DNA from: Falsiroseomonas sp044341625
GTDB taxonomy: Bacteria > Pseudomonadota > Alphaproteobacteria > Acetobacterales > Acetobacteraceae
Assembly (NCBI GenBank): GCA_044341625.1
Contig: JBIIRI010000131.1
Span: 1 to 10,366, forward strand
Length of the DNA: 10,366 nt
Direction of reading: 5' to 3'
Below are positions 1 to 6,966 of the stretch, piece by piece. The first letter of the stretch is position 1. Every line of letters starts with the position of its first letter. Under the pieces are notes generated by a model, which did no database searches, was not told the origin of the DNA, and saw nothing but the letters and a program-made list of their open reading frames with translations. A program made the translations under genes and the position numbers.

Positions 1-348
1 CGCGTAGGGCTTCGCGATGTAGTCGTCGGCGCCCATATCCAGCGCACGCACCGCATCCTGGTCCTCGGTGCGGGCGGTGACCATGATGATCGGCAGGTCG
101 CGCGTGGCGGGGCGGCGGCGGATCTGGCGGCAAACCTCGAGCCCCGACAGGGCGGGCAGCATCCAGTCGAGCAGGATGAGATCCGGCTTGGTCTCCGCCA
201 CCCGCAGCAGCGCTTCCTGGCCGTCCGCCGCTTCCTCCACACGGAAGCCCTGCTTTTCCAGGTTGTAGCGCAGCAGCGTCAGCAGCGGGGCCTCATCCTC
301 GACGACAAGGATGACCGGCTTCGCGAGGTTGCCTGTGCTGTCCGGCAT
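1..348 (-). CDS. phoB: Phosphate regulon response regulator PhoB, receiver domain (3' part outside window)
   Basis: This is the N-terminal 116 residues of a response regulator; the reading frame is still open at base 1. The start is the ATG at 348-346, 13 nt after the phoU stop, with a G-rich stretch (GGGGGCAGGG on the minus strand) just upstream. The receiver fold is complete in its key positions: acidic pair E17/D18 in VVEDE, phospho-acceptor D61 in LLDWMLP, T91 in MVTAR, and K113 in IAKPY. The LLDWMLPALSGLE segment is typical of PhoB rather than of other OmpR-family regulators, and the place directly after phoU supports that. In the family, phosphorylation by PhoR drives dimerisation and binding to Pho boxes through a C-terminal winged helix, which would lie to the left of this window. 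The naming is therefore from the receiver and context only. Confidence 0.93.
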   Translation of the reverse strand, partial: MPDSTGNLAKPVILVVEDEAPLLTLLRYNLEKQGFRVEEAADGQEALLRVAETKPDLILLDWMLPALSGLEVCRQIRRRPATRDLPIIMVTARTEDQDAVRALDMGADDYIAKPYA

Positions 349-361
349 GGCCCTGCCCCCT

Positions 362-1084
362 TCACTCCAACGGCTTCACGACGGCAGAGGCCGATGAGTC
401 GGCCTTCGGCCTGTCTTCGGGTAGCGAATCGCCGCGCACCGCGTAATGCACCGTCTCCGCAATATTCGTGGCGTGGTCGCCGATGCGTTCCATGTTCTTG
501 GCGATGAACAGGAGATGCGTGGCCGCGGTGATGTTCCGCGGGTCTTCCATCATGTGGGTCAGCATCTCGCGGAAGATGCCGTTATAGATGTCGTCGACCG
601 GTTCATCCGCCGCCCAGACGCGGGCCGCAGCCTCGGCATCCTCGCTGGCCAGCGCATCGATGGCGAGCTTCAGGTTTTCCTGCACCAGCTGCGACATCCG
701 CAGGAAGCCGTTGAGGCTGCCGATCTGCGGCTGCTGGGCCACCACGATGCTGCGCTTGGCACCGTTGCGGGCGTAATCGCCGATCCGCTCCAGGTTATGC
801 GCCACCTTCATGGCGGCGACGATGAAGCGCAGGTCGTTGGCCATGGGCTGGCGGGTAGCGAGGATGCGGATGCAGAAGGCCTCCACCTCCCGCTCCAGCG
901 CGTCGAGGGCGGCGTCGCGGGCGACCACCTCCCCCGCCAACGCGACATCGCGCCGAACCAGGGCGATGGTGGCATCGTGCACCTGCCGCTCGGCAAGTCC
1001 GCCCATCCGCGCGACCATGTCGCGCAGGCGGCGAAGCTGCTCGTCGTAAGAACGGACGATGTGGTCGGGCTGGTCCTGGGGCAT
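362..1084 (-). CDS. phoU: Phosphate signalling protein PhoU
   Basis: Cytoplasmic negative regulator linking the Pst transporter to the PhoR kinase; it is also involved in limiting phosphate uptake. The 240-residue protein has the usual length and the internal two-fold repeat of three-helix bundles. The metal-binding signatures LERIGDYARNGAK (98-110) and MERIGDHATNIAE (198-210) are exactly 100 residues apart. The tail after about residue 218 is polar and low in complexity. The start chosen is the ATG at 1084, because AGGAGA (1096-1091) sits 6 nt upstream. An alternative TTG at 1102 would add six residues and overlap the pstB stop as TTGA, but it has no comparable ribosome site. The gene is 14 nt after pstB and 13 nt before phoB, so it is part of the same transcript. 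Confidence 0.96.
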   Translation of the reverse strand: MPQDQPDHIVRSYDEQLRRLRDMVARMGGLAERQVHDATIALVRRDVALAGEVVARDAALDALEREVEAFCIRILATRQPMANDLRFIVAAMKVAHNLERIGDYARNGAKRSIVVAQQPQIGSLNGFLRMSQLVQENLKLAIDALASEDAEAAARVWAADEPVDDIYNGIFREMLTHMMEDPRNITAATHLLFIAKNMERIGDHATNIAETVHYAVRGDSLPEDRPKADSSASAVVKPLE

Positions 1085-1098
1085 CGGCGTTCTCCTGC

Positions 1099-1941
<843 letters not shown>

Positions 1942-1960
1942 GTGTCTCGGTCCCCGTCGG

Positions 1961-2875
1961 TCAGATCTTGGCGCGCAGCAGGACGCGCGCGACGATGTTG
2001 ATAGCCAGCACACCAACCGTGATCAGCAGCGCACCGGCCCAGGCGATCTCGATCAGGTCGGGGAAGCCGGAATTGGCCTGCTGGTAGATGGCGATGGGCA
2101 GGCTCGCCATCGCCTTCGACAGGTCGAAGCTGGTCACATTGTTGCCGAAGGATGTCAGCAGCAACGGCGCCGTCTCGCCCGCGATGCGGGCCACTGCGAG
2201 GAGGATACCAGTGACGATGCCGGACAAGGCTGCCTTGTAGCAGACCAGCGTGATCATCTTCCATTTCGGCGCACCGAGCCCGATCACCGCTTCCCGCAGC
2301 GTGTTCGGGATCAGCTGGAGCATATCCTCGGTCGTGCGGACGACGACGGGAATCACGATGATCGCGAGCGCGAGCGACCCGGCCAGGCCGGAGAAGGCGC
2401 CCATCGGCAGGACAACGAGTTGGTAGATGAAAAGCCCGATGAGGATGGAGGGCGCCGAGAGCAGCACATCCGACACAAAGCGGACCGCATTCCCCATCGG
2501 CGAACTGCGCGCGTATTCCGCCAGATAGGTGCCGACCAGCAGCCCAACAGGCGTCCCGATCGCAGTGCCGATCGCCACATGCACCAGGCTGCCCAATATG
2601 GCGTGGATCAGCCCACCCTTGGGTAGGCTGTCATCGCCGAAGCGGGTCGGGCGGAACTCGGTGGTGAAGATGGTCAGGTCCATCGCCGCCAAGCCGCGCC
2701 ACCCCAGCGTGAGCATGATGGAGGCGAGGAAGAACAACCCGATCACGGTGGCGCCGATGCAGAACCAGCGCACAAGATTGTCCATGACCTTGCGACGGCG
2801 GCCGAGGGCGCGCGCCACCGCCATATCCTTCGCGGGCGCGCTGTGGATTGGGCCGCCGGTGATCGTCGTGCTCAT
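1961..2875 (-). CDS. pstA: Phosphate ABC transporter permease PstA
   Basis: Inner-membrane permease that pairs with PstC to form the phosphate channel (304 residues). A cytoplasmic N-terminus of about 33 residues ends in RRRK. It is followed by hydrophobic segments near 38-58, 95-118, 137-158, 165-180, 215-235 and 278-298. The EAA coupling loop that contacts PstB is at about 195-236, with the conserved GLGAPKWKMI and ARIAGETAP. The open frame extends upstream to 3448, but that part overlaps pstC in another frame. The ATG at 2875 has a strong AGGAG (2888-2884) 8 nt upstream, and the ribosome site overlaps the pstC stop codon, pointing to translational coupling between the two permease subunits. 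Confidence 0.96.
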   Translation of the reverse strand: MSTTITGGPIHSAPAKDMAVARALGRRRKVMDNLVRWFCIGATVIGLFFLASIMLTLGWRGLAAMDLTIFTTEFRPTRFGDDSLPKGGLIHAILGSLVHVAIGTAIGTPVGLLVGTYLAEYARSSPMGNAVRFVSDVLLSAPSILIGLFIYQLVVLPMGAFSGLAGSLALAIIVIPVVVRTTEDMLQLIPNTLREAVIGLGAPKWKMITLVCYKAALSGIVTGILLAVARIAGETAPLLLTSFGNNVTSFDLSKAMASLPIAIYQQANSGFPDLIEIAWAGALLITVGVLAINIVARVLLRAKI

Positions 2876-2886
2876 CGCTGCGGCTC

Positions 2887-3873
2887 CTACTTCAACCGGG
2901 ACCGCAGCAGCCAGCGGGACGCCGCCAGCACCACGAAGGAGATCACGAACAGCAGGAAGCCGAGGGCGAAGAGCGAGGATTGCTTCAGGCTGCCCGCGAG
3001 GCTCTCGGGGAACTCCATCGCGATGACGGAGGCGATGGTGGTAGAAGCGTCGAAGATCGAGCCGGGCATCCGGTTGGCGTTGCCGATCACGAAGGTGACC
3101 GCCATCGTCTCGCCCAGCGCGCGGCCAAGGCCGAGCATCACGCCGCCGGCGACCGAAATGCGCGTGTAGGGAATGACAACGCCCGAGACGACCTCCCACC
3201 GCGTCGCGCCCACGCCATAGGCGCTTTCCTTGTAGACGGGTGGAACCTGGTCGAAGACGTCGCGCATCGTCGCGGCGATGAAGGGCAGGATCATGATCGC
3301 CAGCACCAGCGCGGCGGTGAACAGGCTGGTCCCGGCGAAATTCGTCGTCTCGAAGATGAAGCCGATCAACGGCAGCGCCGCGAGAGCTTCGCCAAATGTC
3401 AGCTGGATGTTCATCTGCACGAAGGGCACCAGGACGAACAGGCCCCACATGCCGTAGATGATCGAGGGTACCGCCGCCAACAACTCGATCGCGATACCGA
3501 CCGGCCGCTTGAGCCAGGACGGCGCGAGTTCGGTGAGGAAGAAGGCGATGCCGAAGGCGACCGGCACGGCGAAGATGATCGCCAGCACCGCGCTCACCAC
3601 CGTCCCGAACACAGCGATCAGCGCGCCATATTCCTCGCGGTGATCCTCAACCGGGTTCCAGGCATCGGACCAGATGAAGGCCACGCCGTAGCGTTCGAAG
3701 GCCGGCAGGGCGCCCAGGAACAGCGTCAGGATGATGCCGCCGAGCGTGACCAGCACGAGAAGACCGGCGCCGCGGCACAACCCCTCGAAGAGCCGGTCAC
3801 CGAAGCTGCCCGCCTTGATACGCGTCCCTGTCGGGGGCGCAACGGCCGCATTGGCGGCAACCGATTGCTGCAA
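2887..3873 (-). CDS. pstC: Phosphate ABC transporter permease PstC
   Basis: Inner-membrane permease, partner of PstA (328 residues). Hydrophobic segments lie near 36-56, 85-112, 127-152, 163-176, 184-203, 240-262 and 302-320. The EAA loop runs from about 215 to 256, with ESAYGVGATRWEVV and GLGRALGETMAV, a near-perfect match to the PstC pattern. The start is a TTG at 3873. It has GAGGAAG (3886-3880) 6 nt upstream, and no ATG or GTG is available near the expected N-terminus, so the rare start seems real and may lower expression relative to pstS. It lies 72 nt after pstS, across a strong stem-loop, and 11 nt before pstA. Confidence 0.95.
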   Translation of the reverse strand: MQQSVAANAAVAPPTGTRIKAGSFGDRLFEGLCRGAGLLVLVTLGGIILTLFLGALPAFERYGVAFIWSDAWNPVEDHREEYGALIAVFGTVVSAVLAIIFAVPVAFGIAFFLTELAPSWLKRPVGIAIELLAAVPSIIYGMWGLFVLVPFVQMNIQLTFGEALAALPLIGFIFETTNFAGTSLFTAALVLAIMILPFIAATMRDVFDQVPPVYKESAYGVGATRWEVVSGVVIPYTRISVAGGVMLGLGRALGETMAVTFVIGNANRMPGSIFDASTTIASVIAMEFPESLAGSLKQSSLFALGFLLFVISFVVLAASRWLLRSRLK

Positions 3874-3887
3874 GGCGATCTTCCTCG

Positions 3888-3902
3888 CTGATTGGAAATC
3901 AG
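3888..3902 (-). promoter_or_regulatory. Second small hairpin ahead of the pstC ribosome site
   Basis: A perfect 6-bp inverted repeat, CTGATT (3888-3893) and AATCAG (3897-3902), with a 3-nt loop directly abuts the 11-bp stem on one side and the GAGGAAG ribosome site of pstC on the other. It could stack on the larger hairpin or modulate access to the pstC start. Its size allows chance occurrence. Confidence 0.4.
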
Positions 3903-3932
3903 CCGGGGCGCGCCGATATGACGCGCCCCGGC
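3902..3932 (-). promoter_or_regulatory. Intercistronic stem-loop between pstS and pstC
   Basis: A perfect 11-bp inverted repeat (GCCGGGGCGCG at 3902-3912, CGCGCCCCGGC at 3922-3932) encloses a 9-nt loop. On the minus strand it lies 13 nt after the pstS stop. There is no long U-run after it, only TGATTT, so a full intrinsic terminator is unlikely. Partial termination or protection of the pstS mRNA 3' end is the more likely role. In several bacteria PstS is known to be made in excess of PstCAB; that role here is inference. Confidence 0.7.
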
Positions 3933-3945
3933 CAGTTGGTCAGGA

Positions 3946-5025
3946 TCAGGCGACGGGCCAGAGGGCCTCGCCGGCCGGGCCGCGCACATTGCGGGTCCAG
4001 GCCGCGCGGACGACCTCATGCACCGTCGCCGGCAGCGGAATGTACTCAAGCGTCGAGGCGGTCGGAGAGCCGTTACGGAAGGCCCAGTCGAAGAAGCGCA
4101 TGCTGTTCCGGCTGCCCGCCACCTTGTCGGCCGGCGGGTTGGTCGGCAGGAGGATATACGTGCCGACCGTGATCGGCCACGCCGTCGCACCCCCAAGGTC
4201 GATCGTGTCAGGCGCGAGATTCGGCGCCGACCAGTCGGCGGCCGAGGCAGTGGCGAGGAACGCGGCCGGCTCCGGGCGCACAAAGTTACCAGCCTTGTTA
4301 CGGATCTGCGTAGTGGACATGCGGTTCACCACCGCATAGGCGTTCTCGATGTAGCCGATGGCGCCCGGGGTGTTGCGGATGATGTTCGACACGCCCTCAT
4401 TGCCGCGCGCGCCATTGCCCACCGGCCAGCGCACCGAGGTGCCGGCGCCCGGACCATCGCGCCACTCCGAGGAGATGCGCGAAAGATAGGTCGTCCACGC
4501 CCATGTCGTCCCCGACGCATCAGCGCGGTAAGCGATAGAAATGGGGAGATTCGGAATGCGGACATCGCGATTCAGCTCAACGATCCGCGCGTCGTTCCAG
4601 CGGGTGATGCGGCCGAAGAACATATCGGTGATGACTTCCGGCGTCAGCCGAACCGAGTTGTCGGGCACACCCGGCAGGTTCGGGCTCAGCACGACAGAGC
4701 CCATGACCGTCGGGAACTGCATCAGGTTGCGCTCGGTCAGCTGCTGAACCGTGAGCGGCGCGTCGGTCGCGCCGAAATCGACCGTGCGCGCGGTGATCTG
4801 GTTGATGCCGCCGCCGGAGCCGATGGACTGGTAGTTCAGCTGCACGCTGATCGCCGCACGCGCTTCCTGCGACCAACGCTCATAGAGCGGGCGGGGGAAG
4901 GTCGCGCCGGCGCCGGTGATCGTGACCTGCTGGGCCAGGGCCGAGCGGGTGGGGATCGCCAGGGGGGCGGCAAGAGCCGCGCCGGTCCCGAGCAGAAGGG
5001 TGCGCCTGTTCACATTCGTCTCCAT
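3946..5025 (-). CDS. pstS: Periplasmic phosphate-binding protein PstS
   Basis: High-affinity phosphate receptor of the Pst importer (359 residues before processing). The leader has a twin-arginine motif (NRRTLLLG, R7-R8), a hydrophobic stretch, and a likely cleavage after A31 (ALA-QQ), so Tat export is suggested. Phosphate contacts known from E. coli PstS can be matched: T42/F43 in GAGATFP, S70 in SIGSGGG, D88 in FGATDAP, and R167 with S171-G172-T173 in YRADASGTT. GNEGVS (208-213) and the GAIGYIE segment are also family features. The ATG at 5025 is given as the start. A GTG four codons later is an alternative with GGAG 6 nt upstream, while the ATG itself has no clear ribosome site. It is first in the operon, downstream of a Pho-box-like element. 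Confidence 0.96.
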   Translation of the reverse strand: METNVNRRTLLLGTGAALAAPLAIPTRSALAQQVTITGAGATFPRPLYERWSQEARAAISVQLNYQSIGSGGGINQITARTVDFGATDAPLTVQQLTERNLMQFPTVMGSVVLSPNLPGVPDNSVRLTPEVITDMFFGRITRWNDARIVELNRDVRIPNLPISIAYRADASGTTWAWTTYLSRISSEWRDGPGAGTSVRWPVGNGARGNEGVSNIIRNTPGAIGYIENAYAVVNRMSTTQIRNKAGNFVRPEPAAFLATASAADWSAPNLAPDTIDLGGATAWPITVGTYILLPTNPPADKVAGSRNSMRFFDWAFRNGSPTASTLEYIPLPATVHEVVRAAWTRNVRGPAGEALWPVA

Positions 5026-5179
5026 GGCCGTGGCATGTCACTGAAACCCACGCGGCTGCGCCCGGGTCCCGTGCCCGAGCCGGCTTTTAGGGGGGGTAAG
5101 CGACCCGGCGATTGCAAATTGATGAAGCTTCGATGACAGACCCTCCAACAAGTGGGGCGCATGATCCGTATAGCAGGGG
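5026..5179 (-). other. Intergenic region between the CE4 gene pair and pstS
   Basis: This 154-nt gap holds the Pho-box repeats, a run of seven C on the minus strand (5096-5090) between the box and pstS, and a possible nested hairpin in the leader (CGGCT 5053-5057 with AGCCG 5078-5082, enclosing CGGG/CCCG). No convincing Rho-independent terminator is visible for the upstream gene cluster, so read-through into pstS is possible. An extended -10-like TGCTATACG occurs at 5175-5167, but no -35 was found for it. Confidence 0.5.
5111..5139 (-). promoter_or_regulatory. Pho box (PhoB-binding repeats) of the pst operon
   Basis: On the minus strand, three 7-mers recur every 11 bp: CTGTCAT (5139-5133), GCTTCAT (5128-5122) and TTGCAAT (5117-5111), separated by 4-nt AT-leaning spacers. 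The first is a perfect match to the known PhoB half-site CTGTCAT, the second is close and the third is degenerate. The 7+4 spacing is the known PhoB arrangement. The element lies 86 nt upstream of the pstS start, and its product PhoB is encoded at the end of the same operon. A matching -10 box is not clear; TGCAAT and TAAAAG are weak options. Confidence 0.75.
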
Positions 5180-6067
5180 TCAGCCGATCCGGCGGCGGGC
5201 CTCGGCGGCGATCTCCCCGGCGGTGGCGAGATATACGCCGTCGCGCGAGGCCAGGTCCTGCAGGCTCTCCCGCAGGTAGCGGATGCGGTGGGGCGCACCG
5301 AGCATCCAGGGATGGATGCCGATGCCGATCACGCGCCCGCCGCGGGGTTCCGCCAGCAGCCGGTCCAGCGCATCCCGCAGCATTGCCGGCCATCGGGCCA
5401 CCGGCACCCGGCGCAGCCACAGCGTCTGCACATCATCGTGATCGGCCGGCGGCGGCAGGGCGAGCAGGCCGGAGGCGTGGCGATAAGGCTCGTCGTCATT
5501 CGCCCAGTCGAGCGACCACGTGAACCCGGCCTCGGCCAGCAGCGCGGTGGTGCGGTCGGTGGCGCCATGGTCCTGGCCGAGCCAGCCGGTCGCGCCGGGC
5601 CAGATGCCGCGCAGCTCGTCACGCGCCCCGAGGATATGGGCGCGTTCCTCCGCCTCCGTCATCCGGGCGGTGATCATGCGGCTGGCGGAGAGGCCGTGGC
5701 CCACCGGCTCAAAGCCCCGCTGGCGGCAGGCGGCAACCAGTTCGGGATGGCGGCGCGCGGCGAGCGTGTTCACCGCGACCGAGGCCGGCAGCTTCAGCGA
5801 ATCGAGCAACTCCAGGACGCGCCAGGCGCCGATGCGGTTGCCATAGTCGCGATAGGAATAGCCGTGCCAATCCGGCGTGCCGGTGAAGAAGGCGCCCCGA
5901 AAACGCGGGTCGCGATGCGCCTCGGCCGGCGGAACGATCTCGGTATGCTCGATATGGAGCAGGATATAGGCGGCGACGCGCTTGTCCCCCGGCCAGCGGA
6001 TATCCGGCCGTTCTGGCTGGGGGGAATAGAGATGGATCGCGTGATCCGGGCCGCGTGGCGGGATCAT
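5180..6067 (-). CDS. Polysaccharide deacetylase-superfamily (PuuE/allantoinase-like) hydrolase, second copy
   Basis: A 295-residue protein of the NodB/CE4 fold, in the branch that includes PuuE-type allantoinases and cyclic-imide hydrolases. It shows the WPGDKRVAAYILLHIEH start of the domain (25-41), DYGNRIGAWRVLELLD (74-89), GHG (123-125) at the position of the NodB motif 2, a GWLGQDHGATDRTTALLAEAGF segment (161-182), DWANDDEP (187-194), and IHPWMLGAPHRIRYL (251-265). The classical TFDDG metal motif of sugar deacetylases is absent, so amide or cyclic-amide hydrolysis is more likely than chitin or peptidoglycan deacetylation. No signal peptide is seen, so it should be cytoplasmic. The start is the ATG at 6067, whose ATGA overlaps the previous stop by 4 nt; no separate ribosome site is visible. 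It is clearly related to the preceding gene but diverged, and its substrate is unknown. Confidence 0.85.
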   Translation of the reverse strand: MIPPRGPDHAIHLYSPQPERPDIRWPGDKRVAAYILLHIEHTEIVPPAEAHRDPRFRGAFFTGTPDWHGYSYRDYGNRIGAWRVLELLDSLKLPASVAVNTLAARRHPELVAACRQRGFEPVGHGLSASRMITARMTEAEERAHILGARDELRGIWPGATGWLGQDHGATDRTTALLAEAGFTWSLDWANDDEPYRHASGLLALPPPADHDDVQTLWLRRVPVARWPAMLRDALDRLLAEPRGGRVIGIGIHPWMLGAPHRIRYLRESLQDLASRDGVYLATAGEIAAEARRRIG

Positions 6068-6966
6068 CGCGTGGCGGCGGCGACCGCCGCATCGTAATGC
6101 TGGGCTAGGTACCAATCCGCCATCTCGGCGCCGGTCGCGAACCAGACACCCTCATGCCGCCGCATATAGGCCAGGATCGCATCCAGGTAGCGAATGCGAT
6201 GCGGACGCCCCATGATGTAGGGGTGCAGCGCCACGCACATCACGCGCGGCTGCGCGTCCCCTTCCGCATAGAGCGTGTCGAACATGTCGCGCGCGGCCAG
6301 GAGGAAATCCTCCCCCTCCCCTGCCCCGGCCGCGATCATGACGGCGTCGTTGAGGTCCATCTGATAGGGCAGCGAGATCAGGCGCCCGCGCCGGACGCGC
6401 ACCGGGGTCGGCTGGTCGTCGTGGTAGAGATCGCAGAGATAGGAGATGCCGGCCTCCGCCACCAGGTCGGGCGTCGCCAGCGTGTTGGACCCGGCGGGCG
6501 AGAACCAGCCGCGCAATTGCCGGCCCGTTATGCGGCGCCAGGCCTCGACGCTCGCCGCGATCTCCGCACGTTCCGCGTGCTCGTCGAGGCCCCAATGGTA
6601 GCGCGTGTTGAAGATGCCGTGGCTAAACACATCCCAATCGCGGGACAGGATGGCGTCCAGCACCTCGGGGAACATCTCCCCCACCGCCATGCTGAAGGAG
6701 ACGGAGCCGCGGATGCCGTGGGCGTCCATCACCTCCATCATCCGCCAGACGCCGGCGCGGTTGCCGTAATCCTTCAGGGAATAGGACAGCACATCGGGGT
6801 GCGGCGTGCGGGGCCAGGGATCGCGCTGGCGGATGGCCGCGGGCAGCCATTCATAATGCTCGATATTGGGGCAGACCCAGACCGCGATGCGCGCCCCGCC
6901 CGGCCAGGTGAGCCTGGGCCGGAAGGGCAACGGCGCATGGAGAAGGCGGCCTTCGGGGTCGATCAA
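6064..6966 (-). CDS. Polysaccharide deacetylase-superfamily (PuuE/allantoinase-like) hydrolase, first copy
   Basis: A 300-residue CE4/NodB-fold protein. Its domain starts at FRPRLTWPGGARIAVWVCPNIEHYEW (15-40) and carries DYGNRAGVWRMMEVMD (66-81), SHGIFN (115-120), GWFSPAGSNTLATPDLVAEAG (153-173), LYHDDQP (180-186) and LHPYIMGRPHRIRYLD (247-262). These are features of PuuE-like proteins rather than of TFDDG sugar deacetylases. H116 is retained, but the second His of NodB motif 2 is not at the expected +4 position (N120). It has no signal peptide. The start chosen is TTG at 6966, which overlaps the upstream stop as TTGA. GAGG lies 10 nt upstream, and no ATG exists before residue 76. Longer versions of this frame only overlap the fusion gene out of frame. 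Function is inferred at superfamily level; the substrate is unknown. Confidence 0.85.
   Translation of the reverse strand: MIDPEGRLLHAPLPFRPRLTWPGGARIAVWVCPNIEHYEWLPAAIRQRDPWPRTPHPDVLSYSLKDYGNRAGVWRMMEVMDAHGIRGSVSFSMAVGEMFPEVLDAILSRDWDVFSHGIFNTRYHWGLDEHAERAEIAASVEAWRRITGRQLRGWFSPAGSNTLATPDLVAEAGISYLCDLYHDDQPTPVRVRRGRLISLPYQMDLNDAVMIAAGAGEGEDFLLAARDMFDTLYAEGDAQPRVMCVALHPYIMGRPHRIRYLDAILAYMRRHEGVWFATGAEMADWYLAQHYDAAVAAATR

Noticed and set aside
2876..3448. N-terminal extension of pstA
   Set aside because: It overlaps pstC out of frame, and the ATG at 2875 has a strong AGGAG and matches family start positions.
4018..5136. Plus-strand open frame of 372 codons opposite pstS
   Set aside because: Mirror of PstS, with Arg/Asp/His-rich composition and no motifs; it would also run through the pst promoter.
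5180..6966. Chitin or peptidoglycan deacetylase assignment for the CE4 pair
   Set aside because: No TFDDG motif, no H-x3-H pair and no signal peptide; PuuE-like features are present instead.
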